This document shows positions 45,486-54,566 of a stretch of DNA of 64,000 nucleotides, in pieces. The notes beneath the pieces were generated by a model, which saw nothing but the letters and a program-made list of their open reading frames with translations, was not told the origin of the DNA and searched no databases. Source of the DNA: Mucilaginibacter terrigena (lineage in GTDB: Bacteria; Bacteroidota; Bacteroidia; Sphingobacteriales; Sphingobacteriaceae); NCBI RefSeq assembly GCF_004168255.1, contig NZ_SEWG01000002.1, positions 248,001-312,000 of the forward strand, given 5' to 3'. Within the stretch, counting starts at the first letter, position 1. The number at the start of each line of letters is the position of its first letter. The translations under genes were made by a program, and so were the position numbers.

Positions 45486-46409
45486 ATGAAAAATATAAAA
45501 TTACTATTCTGCCTTATAACAAGCCTTGTTTTGTTACAAACGGCATCCGCGCAGCAAACCAAACAACTGCCAAAGCTGATGCTGCGGCTTGACGATATAG
45601 GCATGAACCATTCTGTAAATATGGCTATGCAAAAAATGGCCAATACAGGCATGCCTTTTTCGGCTTCGGTGCAGTTTGCCTGCCCCTGGTACCAGGAGGC
45701 GGTAGAGATACTGAAGAAAAACCCGCAGGTAAGCGTGGGTGTGCATCTAACCCTAACATCCGAATGGAAAAACTACCGCTGGGGACCTGTAACCGGTCGC
45801 GAAGCTGTACCAAGTCTGGTTGATGGCGTGGGTTATTTTCCGCAGTCTACCGGGGCATTCGCAAAAAGCGGGTATAAGATAGAAGAAGTGGAGAAAGAGT
45901 TATCCGCCCAAATAGAACGGGCACTGGCATCGGGCTTAAAAATCACCTACATAGATCCGCACATGGGCATTGCCTTGTCGACACCAGCTTTGCGCGCTTT
46001 GACGGAGAAACTTGCCCATAAATATAAACTGGCCATATCAACCCTGAGCGAGGTTGTTTACCTGGGCGAAACTTATAAAGAAATGTGGGGCGAGCCTGTG
46101 GCTACAAAAAAGGCGGCCTTCCTGTCGTACGTTACCAATAAGCTGAACCCGGCAAGGCCAAACCTGGTGGTAATACACGTTGCCCTGATGAATCCCGAAA
46201 TGAATGCCCTTTTTGATATGAATAGCAGCATGATGAATACCAAAGCAGGCAAACCGCTAACCAGCCTGCACCGCCAAACAGAGCTGAATATGCTGCTATC
46301 GCCCGAGTTTAAAGCTTTGGTAAATAAAAAATTCAGCCTCACTAATTATACCGAACTGGTAAAAGAAAAGGGATTAAGTGCCATGAAACTGGAAACCGTA
46401 AAAAACTGA
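45486..46409 (+). CDS. ChbG/HpnK-family carbohydrate deacetylase
   Basis: A signal peptide (LLFCLITSLVLLQTASAQ) precedes a YdjC-type alpha/beta barrel. The metal and catalytic Asp pair is in RLDDIGMNHS; GVHLTLTSEWKNYRWG and YIDPHMG supply His ligands. The family removes acetyl from diacetylchitobiose, hopanoid or related N-acetyl sugars. Export to the periplasm distinguishes it from cytosolic ChbG. It lies between the acyltransferase-like gene and the Tat small subunit (1-nt gap), suggesting one operon through 48782. Confidence 0.9.
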   Translation: MKNIKLLFCLITSLVLLQTASAQQTKQLPKLMLRLDDIGMNHSVNMAMQKMANTGMPFSASVQFACPWYQEAVEILKKNPQVSVGVHLTLTSEWKNYRWGPVTGREAVPSLVDGVGYFPQSTGAFAKSGYKIEEVEKELSAQIERALASGLKITYIDPHMGIALSTPALRALTEKLAHKYKLAISTLSEVVYLGETYKEMWGEPVATKKAAFLSYVTNKLNPARPNLVVIHVALMNPEMNALFDMNSSMMNTKAGKPLTSLHRQTELNMLLSPEFKALVNKKFSLTNYTELVKEKGLSAMKLETVKN

Positions 46410-46410
46410 T

Positions 46411-46797
46411 ATGGAAAGAAGGTCGTTTGTTAAGTTATCTGCCTTTACCGCATTGGCGCTTTCCCTGCCCTTTGCCGAAAGCTGCAGCACCAACCCGAAG
46501 GAAAAAGCCATTGCGCAACCTTTATTGTTTTCGCATTTGGCTGATGTAAAAGGTATCCGCGAAGCAGGGGTGGATTATCGCAAAACACACAAGGCCGAAG
46601 ACGATCAGCAAAAACTATCGGTGCTGCTTTTAAGCGATGCGGATAAGGCCTCGCTGAGCATCGACGAGATCCAGGCCCGGCTGGATAAGCAGGTAACCGC
46701 CGATTTTAAGGCCGGTAATACCGTAGTGGTAAAAGGCTGGGTAATGGCAGTGACCGAAGCCCGCCAATGCGCTCTTTTTTCAATCATTAAACCATAA
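46411..46797 (+). CDS. Tat-exported small subunit of GMC dehydrogenase
   Basis: The N-terminus ERRSFVKLSAFTALAL is a twin-arginine signal (R-R-x-F-x-K), ending near a lipobox-like ESCS. The 100-residue remainder resembles the gluconate 2-dehydrogenase subunit 3 class only loosely. Its place 7 nt before a GMC oxidoreductase lacking its own signal peptide is typical: the small subunit carries the flavoprotein through Tat. Partner role is inferred from context. Confidence 0.7.
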   Translation: MERRSFVKLSAFTALALSLPFAESCSTNPKEKAIAQPLLFSHLADVKGIREAGVDYRKTHKAEDDQQKLSVLLLSDADKASLSIDEIQARLDKQVTADFKAGNTVVVKGWVMAVTEARQCALFSIIKP

Positions 46798-46804
46798 CCG
46801 GCCC

Positions 46805-48340
46805 ATGCATACCGACGCGAGAAATATTGAGAACAATAGCCTGATAGAAGGCGATATATGCATTGTAGGATCAGGCGCCGCAGGCATTAGCATGGCGCTG
46901 GAGTGGCTGAACACGCCCTACAAGGTTATTTTACTGGAAGGCGGCGGCTTTGAGTACGAAGCGCAGATGCAGGACCTGTACAAGGGCAAAACCACCGGGC
47001 AGCGGTACTACCCGCTGGAATCGGCACGGCTGCATTACTTTGGTGGTACAACCGGGCACTGGTCGGGCTTTTGCTCTACGTTCGACCCGATAGATTTCGA
47101 GGAGCGCGATTGGGTGCCGCACAGCGGATGGCCCATAAAGCGCGAAGACCTTGACGAATACTATGCCCGCGCCCACAAAAACCTGGACCTTGGCCCTTAC
47201 GAGTACAGCGCCAAATACTGGCAGGATAAAAACCCGGACTTGAAAGGATTAACCCTTGATGAAAAAACTGTTTACAATAAAATGTGGCAGTTTAGTCCGC
47301 CAACGCGCTTCGGCACCAAATACCGCGATACCATTGTAAAAGCCCCCAATATCCACCTGTATACTTATGCCAACGTAACCGATATTACGGCGAACGAGAA
47401 TGCGTCGGCCATTAAAGAGGTAACCGTGAAGAACCTTGCGGGTAAACAGCATACCGTTAGGGCAAAGCAGTTCATTATTGCCTGCTGCTCTATCCAGAAC
47501 GCCCGTTTGCTGCTGGCCTCCAACAAGCAAGCCCCTAAAGGCCTGGGTAACCAGAACGATAACGTGGGCCGCTACTTTATGGAGCACCTGGAAATAAAAT
47601 CGGCCGAGATCTGGCTCACCAAGCCTGATGCGCTGAAGCTTTACCACTGGGAATGGGAGATTACCAAAGCCCGGGCAGAGTTGGCCATCAGTGAGGAAAT
47701 GCAACGCAAACATAAGATATTGAACGGAACGGCATCATTTACGCCATTGGATATAGCCCGCAAGCAGCCTGCCTTTATCGATATCTGGACGGCCGATACC
47801 GCCCAAACCAAAAAGAACATGGCCAAATTTGACCAGTTGGGGCAGGATGGTAAAAAGAAGGAGGGATACAAAGCTTTCCAGCTATTTACGCGGGTAGAAC
47901 AGGCGCCAAACCCAAATAGCCGTGTTACTTTAGATACCGACAAGGATGCCCTGGGTGTACCACGCGCTATACTGCACTGGGAACTTACACCGCTGGAGAA
48001 ACACAGCCTGCGCGGTATCTACAAAATTATTGGCGAACAGGTTGGTATCAGCGCCGAAGGCAGGGTGCGGCTGTTAGACTATCTGCAGGACGAAAGCGAT
48101 AACACCTGGCCTGCATTTACCGGTGGCGGCTGGCACCACATGGGCACAACCCGCATGGCAGCCAACCCTAAAAATGGGGTGGTTGATGCCAACTGCAAAG
48201 TGCACGGAATAAGCAACTTGTATATGGCCGGCGCATCGTGCTATGCTACGGCGGCAGCGCCAAACCCAACGCTGACATTGGTGGCGCTTACCATCAGGCT
48301 GGCAGATCATTTGAAGCAAAAAGTAAAATCGGCCGTTTAA
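46805..48340 (+). CDS. GMC-family FAD oxidoreductase
   Basis: FAD binding is shown by ICIVGSGAAGISMALEWL and LLEGGGFEYE; TTGHWSGFCSTFDPIDF and GGGWHHMGTTRMA, together with the C-terminal AAAPNPTLTLVALTIRLADH, are typical GMC elements with the catalytic His in WHHMG. It likely oxidises an alcohol or sugar in the periplasm with the upstream Tat subunit and passes electrons to quinone or cytochrome; no cytochrome gene is seen here. Substrate unknown. Confidence 0.92.
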   Translation: MHTDARNIENNSLIEGDICIVGSGAAGISMALEWLNTPYKVILLEGGGFEYEAQMQDLYKGKTTGQRYYPLESARLHYFGGTTGHWSGFCSTFDPIDFEERDWVPHSGWPIKREDLDEYYARAHKNLDLGPYEYSAKYWQDKNPDLKGLTLDEKTVYNKMWQFSPPTRFGTKYRDTIVKAPNIHLYTYANVTDITANENASAIKEVTVKNLAGKQHTVRAKQFIIACCSIQNARLLLASNKQAPKGLGNQNDNVGRYFMEHLEIKSAEIWLTKPDALKLYHWEWEITKARAELAISEEMQRKHKILNGTASFTPLDIARKQPAFIDIWTADTAQTKKNMAKFDQLGQDGKKKEGYKAFQLFTRVEQAPNPNSRVTLDTDKDALGVPRAILHWELTPLEKHSLRGIYKIIGEQVGISAEGRVRLLDYLQDESDNTWPAFTGGGWHHMGTTRMAANPKNGVVDANCKVHGISNLYMAGASCYATAAAPNPTLTLVALTIRLADHLKQKVKSAV

Positions 48341-48353
48341 TAAGCTTAGCAAT

Positions 48354-48782
48354 ATGCAATTCGATCCGGAAAATCAGGTCAATAAATTATGTGCCGAGGG
48401 CATGATGTTAGAAGGCGAGGGCAAACCTGCCGAAGCATTGGCATCGTTTAAACAAGCATGGGATGCGGCCGCAAACGATACAGAAAAGTTTACTGCCGCG
48501 CACTACATTGCCCGGCATCAGCCAACCATTGCCGATAAACTGATGTGGGACGAGACAGCGTTGAACTTAGCGCTAAACATAGCTACTGATGAAATAAAAA
48601 GCATCTACCCTTCGCTTTACCTTAATGTGGCCAAATGCTACGAAGATCTGGAGGATCATCCCAAAGCACACGATAACTACCTGATGGCGCTTAATTTCGC
48701 GCCGTTTTTACCTGCCGATGGCTACGGCGATATGATAAAAGCCGGTATAAATAACGGTATAAACCGGGTTAAGGCTGATTGA
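48354..48782 (+). CDS. Small TPR-like cytoplasmic protein
   Basis: The 142-residue helical protein has TPR-like repeats: GEGKPAEALASFKQAWDAA near the start and YLNVAKCYEDLEDHPKAHDN near the end. There is no signal peptide. It follows the GMC gene by 13 nt and is probably co-transcribed. It could act as a scaffold, but no function can be assigned. Confidence 0.75.
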   Translation: MQFDPENQVNKLCAEGMMLEGEGKPAEALASFKQAWDAAANDTEKFTAAHYIARHQPTIADKLMWDETALNLALNIATDEIKSIYPSLYLNVAKCYEDLEDHPKAHDNYLMALNFAPFLPADGYGDMIKAGINNGINRVKAD

Positions 48783-48789
48783 TATTATC

Positions 48790-50091
48790 TTACTCGCCCG
48801 ATTTAAATATCATCCTGAAAGATTGGTCGCGGCTTAAGTAGGCAACAGCCCAGTTATAAAGCGTGCGCAGTTTGTTACGGTAATTAACCAGCGATATCAG
48901 GTGGATAAATAACCACATAAACAGCGCGATGATACCGCCAAAGTGTACCTTATGCTTAAACAGGTCAACCACGGCGCTGTTACGGCCTATGATGGCCATA
49001 TCCCCCTTATCAAAATATTTAAAGGCTTTTAAAGGTTCGCCTTTAGCCATGGCGATAAAGTTGCTTGCCAGGGTACGTCCCTGTTGTATGGCAACCTGTG
49101 CTATCTGCGGGTGGCCTTTTGGGTAAGCTTCGTCTGTCGTCTGGATACTGGCATCGCCTATAGCATAAATATTATCCATGCCCTGCACTTTGTTATGCCC
49201 GTCGGTTATCATACGGCGGCCAACGCCCAGGCTGGTTACAGGGATGCCTTCAAAGGTATTGGCAGTAATGCCTGCCGCCCATATCAGCGTTCCGGCTTCA
49301 ATAACTTCATCATTTGATAAGGTTACCCTGCCGTCTGCAAAATCGTTCACGTGCAGGTTCAGCTTTATTTTTACGCCAAGTTTAGTGAGCACCTTGTAGG
49401 CTTCTTTGTGCGTTTTTTCGCTCATGGCGCCCAGCAGGTTAGGGCTGCCATCTATAATATAAATAGCGCCGGGCTGCTTAGCCAGTTCGGGATAATCTTT
49501 TTTAAAGATGTAGTTCTTCATCTCGGCCAACATGCCCGATACTTCAACACCTGTTGGGCCGCCACCGGCAACTACTATGGTTAAAAGTTTTTTGCGCTCG
49601 GCAGGGTCTTTGGTGATGGTTGCGCGCTCAAGCGTTTGCAGCATGGCGTTACGCATACGCAGGCCATCGTCAATCGTTTTCATCGGGATGGCGTTTTGTT
49701 CGATGTTTTTGTTGCCAAAAAAGTTTGTTTTGGCACCTGATGCAAACACCAGGTAATCGTAATTCAGCTCGCCATCTTTTAAATAAACGGTTTGGGTGCC
49801 AGGATCAACTTTTACGGGTTCGCCCATCCTAAAGCGGATATTATCCTTACGAAACAATTTGCGGAAAGGATAACTGATGCTTGATGGTTCCAGGAAACTG
49901 GTTGATACCTGGTAAAGCAGTGGAGGGAAATAATTGTAGTTGTTTTTATCGACCAGGGTAACCTGGTAATTTTTGTTTTTTGCCACGTTTTGTGCAAAGT
50001 TTACACCGGCAAAACCTCCCCCTATAACCACAATTTTTTTAGTCCCTACAGGCCGAAGGTCGGTAGGGGCCGGGTTAGAAAGATCGCTCAT
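48790..50091 (-). CDS. ndh: Type II NADH:quinone oxidoreductase
   Basis: Two Rossmann nucleotide folds are visible: KKIVVIGGGFAGVNFAQNV for FAD and VVAGGGPTGVEVSGMLAEM for NADH. The NDH-2 motif LYQVSTSFLEPSSI and IYAIGDASI near the C-terminus agree. The C-terminal hydrophobic stretch (GGIIALFMWLFIHLISL) anchors it to the membrane. It oxidises NADH and reduces menaquinone without pumping protons. Monocistronic, convergent with the TPR gene. Confidence 0.93.
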   Translation of the reverse strand: MSDLSNPAPTDLRPVGTKKIVVIGGGFAGVNFAQNVAKNKNYQVTLVDKNNYNYFPPLLYQVSTSFLEPSSISYPFRKLFRKDNIRFRMGEPVKVDPGTQTVYLKDGELNYDYLVFASGAKTNFFGNKNIEQNAIPMKTIDDGLRMRNAMLQTLERATITKDPAERKKLLTIVVAGGGPTGVEVSGMLAEMKNYIFKKDYPELAKQPGAIYIIDGSPNLLGAMSEKTHKEAYKVLTKLGVKIKLNLHVNDFADGRVTLSNDEVIEAGTLIWAAGITANTFEGIPVTSLGVGRRMITDGHNKVQGMDNIYAIGDASIQTTDEAYPKGHPQIAQVAIQQGRTLASNFIAMAKGEPLKAFKYFDKGDMAIIGRNSAVVDLFKHKVHFGGIIALFMWLFIHLISLVNYRNKLRTLYNWAVAYLSRDQSFRMIFKSGE

Positions 50092-50197
50092 TTCTGTATG
50101 TTTTTTTCGTCACCGTTATAAATGACGATGTAAATGTACGTAAAGTGTACATTATACACTATTGAAAATATTGAATTTTACATAGCGCTGATGAGCA

Positions 50198-50299
50198 AGC
50201 CCCCCTCTAAATCTCCCCCGGTAGGGGAGACTTTAATCACTTAATATGAATATTGTTTTTAACCCCTCTCCTTCGGGGAGGGTTTGGGTGGGGCTCCAC
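50198..50299. repeat. REP-like repeat block
   Basis: It joins an agccccctctaaatctccc unit with its ggtaggggagac partner and a second ctctccttcggggagggttt unit. It is related to the blocks at 22778 and 25742. Confidence 0.7.
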
Positions 50300-50302
50300 A
50301 AA

Positions 50303-50334
50303 AAAACCGCTTTAAACATGTTAAAAGCGGTTTT
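50303..50334 (-). terminator. Terminator of the rpoD gene
   Basis: Arms aaaaccgcttt / aaagcggtttt sit 25 bp after the stop codon with an A run on the left (T run on the minus strand). Confidence 0.85.
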
Positions 50335-50358
50335 AATATTGATGCCGGAGCAATGCTA

Positions 50359-51216
50359 CTACAAATAGGATTGCAGGGCACCGCTACGCGATGATTGTTT
50401 TATACGTTGCAGCGCTTTGTCTTTTATCTGGCGCACCCTTTCGCGGGTTAGTACAAATTTTTCGCCTATTTCTTCTAAGGTGTGGGTGTTGTTGTTGCCC
50501 AGGCCGTAAAATAATACAAGTACTTCGCGGTCGCGCTCGCCTAATTTGGATAGCGAACGGTTAAGCTCGGTAGCAAGCGAATCGTGGATCAGCATGCTGT
50601 CGGTAGTAGGGTCGTCGTTGTGCATTACATCCAGCAGGGTACCTTCTTCGCCCTGTTGAAAAGGCGCATCGATAGATACCTGGCGGCCCGAGTTACGTAA
50701 CGAGTCGGCGATCTTTTCAACCGTAGTTTCCAGGCACTCGGCCAGTTCTTCGGGGGTAGCTTCGCGCTCAAATTCCTGCTCAAGCTTCGATTGTGTTTTG
50801 CGGATCTTGCTTAGTGTGCCTATTTGGTTCAATGGCAAACGTACCGAACGCGATTGGTCTGATATGGCAGATATGATAGACTGGCGGATCCACCAAACGG
50901 CGTATGATATAAATTTAAAACCTTTGGTTTCGTCAAAACGGCGGGCGGCTTTAATCAGGCCTAAATTGCCTTCGTTAATTAAGTCGCCAAGGGTAATACC
51001 CTGGTTTTGATATTGTTTTGCTACAGATACTACAAAACGAAGGTTGGCCTTTGTAAGGCGCTCTAATGCTGCCTGGTCGCCTTCGCGTATTTTTTGTGCC
51101 AGGATAACTTCTTCCTGGGCGGTGATGAGGTCTACTTTACCGATCTCTGTTAAGTATTTATCAAGCGATTGGGTCTCGCGGTTGGTAATGGATTGACTTA
51201 TTTTAAGTTGTCTCAT
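50359..51216 (-). CDS. rpoD: Primary RNA polymerase sigma factor of Bacteroidota type
   Basis: The 285-residue protein lacks region 1.1, as is normal in this phylum. Region 1.2 is [20 protein letters not shown], region 2 includes [17 protein letters not shown] and [13 protein letters not shown], region 3 [10 protein letters not shown], and region 4 [14 protein letters not shown] with the helix-turn-helix [19 protein letters not shown]. It recognises the TTTG / TAnnTTTG promoters seen at 5.3 and 36.3 kb. It is an essential gene. Confidence 0.96.
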   Translation of the reverse strand: MRQLKISQSITNRETQSLDKYLTEIGKVDLITAQEEVILAQKIREGDQAALERLTKANLRFVVSVAKQYQNQGITLGDLINEGNLGLIKAARRFDETKGFKFISYAVWWIRQSIISAISDQSRSVRLPLNQIGTLSKIRKTQSKLEQEFEREATPEELAECLETTVEKIADSLRNSGRQVSIDAPFQQGEEGTLLDVMHNDDPTTDSMLIHDSLATELNRSLSKLGERDREVLVLFYGLGNNNTHTLEEIGEKFVLTRERVRQIKDKALQRIKQSSRSGALQSYL

Positions 51217-51317
51217 TTAATGGGAATAATGCGGCTGCAATGCCGGCAATTAAACAATTTACTAAACTTTAAAAGAGCGGGGGACGGGCGTTTTGAATGG
51301 CCCGGAAAAAAAATAAA

Positions 51318-51343
51318 AGCATCCGTGTGGTTAACGGATGCTT
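51318..51343 (-). terminator. Terminator of the second cold shock gene
   Basis: Arms aagcatccgt / acggatgctt are flanked on the left by an A-rich run that reads as U on the minus strand. Confidence 0.8.
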
Positions 51344-51365
51344 CACGATCATTAATTATAGTGTA

Positions 51366-51557
51366 TTAAGCTACTTTAACTTTTACCGCGTTAGGGCCTT
51401 TTTTGCCTTCTTCTACTTCATACTGTACAGTATCGTTTTCGCGGATGCGATCAACTAAACCTGATGAGTGAACAAACACTTCTTTGCCACCGTTACTTGG
51501 GGTGATGAATCCAAAACCCTTTTCTTCGTTAAAAAATTTTACTGTTCCTTGTTGCAT
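51366..51557 (-). CDS. Cold shock domain protein, second copy
   Basis: The 63-residue CspA-type protein ([18 protein letters not shown]) carries RNP1 KGFGFI and RNP2 VFVHSS. It is close in sequence to the protein at 28663-28857. Its gene lies upstream of rpoD on the same strand but has its own terminator. Confidence 0.95.
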   Translation of the reverse strand: MQQGTVKFFNEEKGFGFITPSNGGKEVFVHSSGLVDRIRENDTVQYEVEEGKKGPNAVKVKVA

Positions 51558-51812
51558 TATATTGATTTAAATAGTGACAAATGTACCTTTAATTATTGAT
51601 TAAATGGCATTATTAATTAATTGATACGCTTTTAGTTACGTTTAACGTACTATTTATACATAAAATGACAATGAATTGTTTTTAGCGGATGTAAGTTTGC
51701 GGCTGTTTGTCAGCCACGCATCACATTGTGTATTTTGTGCCGATTTAAAAATACACGCCGCAAGTTTTTACGTTTATATATAGCAAGCACATAAATGCTG
51801 TTTAAACTGAAT

Positions 51813-52445
51813 ATGAAAAAAATAACGTTCCAAATAATTTTATTGCTGGCAACAGGTTTTGCCTCTTTTACAGCATCGGCCAATAATAACCCGACCGCTA
51901 ACAAAGCTAAATTGGATACCGCTACCTTTGCCACCGGTTGTTTCTGGTGTACCGAAGCAAAGTTTCAGCAGCTTAAAGGTGTTGTAAACGTGGTTTCGGG
52001 CTTTAGCGGGGGCAAGGTTGCCAACCCTACCTACGAGGAAGTTTGCACCGGTAACACCGGCCATGCCGAAGCTTGTAACATTGTTTACGACCCCGCGCAG
52101 ATAAGCTACGACGAACTGCTGGCTGCATTTTTTGTAGCGCACGACCCTACACAGCTTAATCGCCAGGGTAATGATATAGGCACGCAGTATCGCTCTGCTA
52201 TATTTTACCATAACGCGGCCCAAAAGCAAAAAGCGCAATATTACATTGGTAAACTGAATGCCGAGAAGGCCTACAAAAGTAAAATTGTTACCCAGGTAGC
52301 CCCGTATACTGCTTTTTACAAGGCCGAAAATTACCACCAGAATTTTTATAACCTTAATAAAAGCAACAACCAGTATTGCAGGTATGTGATACAGCCCGAA
52401 TTAGAGAAGTTTAGAAAAGTATTTAAAAACAAACTGAAGAACTAA
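51813..52445 (+). CDS. msrA: Secreted peptide methionine-(S)-sulfoxide reductase
   Basis: The ATG at 51813 gives a signal peptide (MKKITFQIILLLATGFASFT); an in-frame ATG at 51795 adds six residues. The catalytic motif is TGCFWCTEA, followed by VVSGFSGG, GNTGHAEA and the TQYRSAIFY segment of the fold. It reduces S-form methionine sulfoxide in proteins. Export means a periplasmic repair role. It is followed after 3 nt by msrB. Confidence 0.95.
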   Translation: MKKITFQIILLLATGFASFTASANNNPTANKAKLDTATFATGCFWCTEAKFQQLKGVVNVVSGFSGGKVANPTYEEVCTGNTGHAEACNIVYDPAQISYDELLAAFFVAHDPTQLNRQGNDIGTQYRSAIFYHNAAQKQKAQYYIGKLNAEKAYKSKIVTQVAPYTAFYKAENYHQNFYNLNKSNNQYCRYVIQPELEKFRKVFKNKLKN

Positions 52446-52448
52446 AAA

Positions 52449-52964
52449 ATGAAAGCCATTTATATAACCGCCATATTATTTTTATGCTGCACCTGCACGT
52501 TTGCACAGCATTTAAAAGGGGCAAGGAGACACCAGAATAATCCATATTATTCAAATACCGATACCACCCCGTTAAAGGTAACCGATGCACAGTGGAAGAA
52601 GATATTACCGGCCGATTTGTACGCCACAGCCCGCGAACAGGCAACCGAGCGCCCTTTTACCGGCCAGTTTTGGAATAAAAGCGCCAAGGGTACTTATTAT
52701 TGTGCTGTTTGCGGCAACAAGTTGTTTCAGTCTGACGCTAAATTTGCCAGCGATTGCGGCTGGCCAAGCTTTTACCAGCCTGTGCGCAAAAATAGTGTGA
52801 TATATAAAGTTGATAACTCTTTGGGAATGGAGCGCACCGAGGTGATCTGCGCGCGTTGCCAATCGCACCTGGGGCATATATTTGATGATGGCCCTGCGCC
52901 AACCTACAAAAGGTTTTGCATGAACTCGGTTTCGTTAGATTTTCAACCGGATAGTAAGTTGTAA
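52449..52964 (+). CDS. msrB: Secreted peptide methionine-(R)-sulfoxide reductase
   Basis: A signal peptide (AIYITAILFLCCTCTFAQ) precedes the MsrB domain. Zinc cysteines are in YYCAVCGN and ICARCQSHLGH; the catalytic Cys lies in RFCMNSVSL; SDCGWPSFYQP is the substrate loop. With MsrA it forms a complete periplasmic system for both sulfoxide epimers, arranged as a bicistron. Electron donor unclear, as no thioredoxin-like gene is adjacent. Confidence 0.95.
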   Translation: MKAIYITAILFLCCTCTFAQHLKGARRHQNNPYYSNTDTTPLKVTDAQWKKILPADLYATAREQATERPFTGQFWNKSAKGTYYCAVCGNKLFQSDAKFASDCGWPSFYQPVRKNSVIYKVDNSLGMERTEVICARCQSHLGHIFDDGPAPTYKRFCMNSVSLDFQPDSKL

Positions 52965-52976
52965 CTACAATAATAT

Positions 52977-53013
52977 AAAAAGCCCCGGCCTGCAAACAGG
53001 TCGGGGCTTTTTT
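52977..53013. terminator. Rho-independent terminator of msrAB
   Basis: The stem aaaagccccgg.ctg / cag.tcggggctttt with a 4-nt loop and a T run lies 13 nt after msrB. The flanking A run suits the convergent gene too. Confidence 0.9.
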
Positions 53014-53026
53014 GTACCCGTAAACA

Positions 53027-53911
53027 TTATGCGTTAAACGCTTTTGCAAAATCAACCGCAAAGTCTTCAAGCTTTGTTTTTCCAGCAAAGGAAGGTTTGT
53101 GCTGATCGTAATCTTCAAACAAGATCCCCTTGCGTACTGCCGAGCCCATTTCTACATAGTTGCGGGCTATCTCTGGCGGCAGGCCTGCCTGTAGCATGCC
53201 CTGCAAGGCTTGTTCGTCGGTAAAGTCTACCCATTTCAGGTCGGGCTTACCAATAGCATTGCCCAAAACAGATGCTACCTCGTTAGTGGTGCGGTCGTCT
53301 GATGAAATGTACCGTACGCTGGCGCCTGTAAAATCGCTTTGCAATTCTTCGGCGGCCACATCGGCTATATCGTTGGGGTGTACCAAAACCAGCCGTGCAT
53401 CCTCGCCATAATTAGCGCCAATGAAGCCCAGGTGCTTTATCATATCAATATTGGCTAATAAATTGGTGTAAAAAAATGCCGGGCGCAGGTGTTTAATGGC
53501 AACACCATTTAGCGTTTCGTAAGCTTTTTCTACATCGTGGATGCCCGAAATAGGGCCGGTATCGCCATCAATGTGCGCGCCGATGCTGCTTAGGTTCACC
53601 ACTTTTGTTACGCCGGACGCTTTTATAGCCTCGGCATAGTTTTTACCAATACCGCCAATGTACTCCCGGTAATTTTCTGCGCCAAAATTGTTGGGTACCA
53701 TGGTATAGATGGCATCGGCACTTTTAAAGGTGTTGGTGAGGAAATCGACATCATCAACCGAACCGATTGCCGGGATAGCGCCAAGTTTTTCGATATCTGC
53801 GGTTTTATCCGCGCTACTGCTAATTAAGGTTACGGTATGTCCGGCTTGTACTAATTTAGTTGTCAGCGGTTTGCTTATGTTGCCCAATGAGCCTGTTAAT
53901 GTAATTTTCAT
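53027..53911 (-). CDS. NmrA-like NAD(P)-binding protein
   Basis: The N-terminal Rossmann motif is MKITLTGSLGNISKPLTTKL, a variant G-x-x-G-x-I-x. AIYTMVPNN and VVNLSSIGAH, and GVAIKHLRPAFFYTNLL are typical of atypical short-chain dehydrogenases of the NmrA group. These act as NAD(P)-dependent reductases or redox sensors. It is divergent from an HxlR regulator, which probably controls it in response to electrophiles or quinones. Confidence 0.88.
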   Translation of the reverse strand: MKITLTGSLGNISKPLTTKLVQAGHTVTLISSSADKTADIEKLGAIPAIGSVDDVDFLTNTFKSADAIYTMVPNNFGAENYREYIGGIGKNYAEAIKASGVTKVVNLSSIGAHIDGDTGPISGIHDVEKAYETLNGVAIKHLRPAFFYTNLLANIDMIKHLGFIGANYGEDARLVLVHPNDIADVAAEELQSDFTGASVRYISSDDRTTNEVASVLGNAIGKPDLKWVDFTDEQALQGMLQAGLPPEIARNYVEMGSAVRKGILFEDYDQHKPSFAGKTKLEDFAVDFAKAFNA

Positions 53912-53950
53912 GATAATTATTTTTTGTTTTTGTAGATGACAAAGGTATAT

Positions 53951-53978
53951 TTGTACTTACTTTTATACAAGTACTTAC
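53951..53978. promoter_or_regulatory. HxlR-type operator between divergent genes
   Basis: gtacttac occurs twice (53953 and 53971, 18 bp apart), with ttgta / tacaa as an interleaved dyad. Position in the shared 83-bp promoter region suggests control of both genes. Confidence 0.5.
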
Positions 53979-53994
53979 CCTAAAGTATGTATCC

Positions 53995-54348
53995 ATGACT
54001 GCCATCAAAGAAAGTTCGACACGGAACGAAAACAAGGAAATGTCTATCAACGCATGCCCTGTTAGTTATGTAATGAATAAAATAGGCGGGCATTGGAAAC
54101 CCATTATCCTGTACCAGCTAATGAGCGGCCCAAAACGCTATAACGAATTAAGAAGGGCCATCCCAACCATTACCGAAAAAATGCTGATACAACACCTGAA
54201 ACAGTTGCAGGCAGACGATCTGGTGACTCGCACGGCCGAACCGGTAGTGCCGCCTTTTGTAACATACGCGCTAAGCAGTGTTGGCGAAAGCCTTACACCG
54301 GTAATGGAAGCTATTGCCAATTGGGGTTTCGCGCAAACCGGCAGGTAA
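53995..54348 (+). CDS. HxlR-family winged-helix regulator
   Basis: The family signature is complete: CPVSYVMNKIGGHWKPIILY, FSG-like GPKRYNELRRAIPTITEKML, then the wing VTRTAEPVVPPFVTYALSSVG. The Cys in NACPVSY is the conserved sensing residue in redox-responsive members. It should bind the palindrome upstream and repress or activate the divergent NmrA-like gene. Confidence 0.93.
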   Translation: MTAIKESSTRNENKEMSINACPVSYVMNKIGGHWKPIILYQLMSGPKRYNELRRAIPTITEKMLIQHLKQLQADDLVTRTAEPVVPPFVTYALSSVGESLTPVMEAIANWGFAQTGR

Positions 54349-54566
54349 CAAAAAAAATACTTTCGGGTTTAAATCATGCAAATGTTTAATTATTAACTAT
54401 TTGCACAGGAATATAACATTACTGTGTACAACGTTTTTTTGCTTTTTAAACAATTTTTCTTTTTTTGACGTTATAATTGGCAGCTGATCACTTACAAACC
54501 AATACGCTATAGACAGACAATTACGCATTTAACCAAATAATAAATTGAATTACAAACATGATTAGC

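Noticed and set aside
22778..50299. Insertion sequences at the CTCTCC/GGAGAG blocks
   Set aside because: No transposase or terminal repeats accompany them; they are short REP-like elements.
51710..51934. 74-codon minus-strand frame with a membrane-like segment
   Set aside because: It lies opposite the msrA signal peptide, whose complement is naturally hydrophobic. The msrA frame has clear family motifs.
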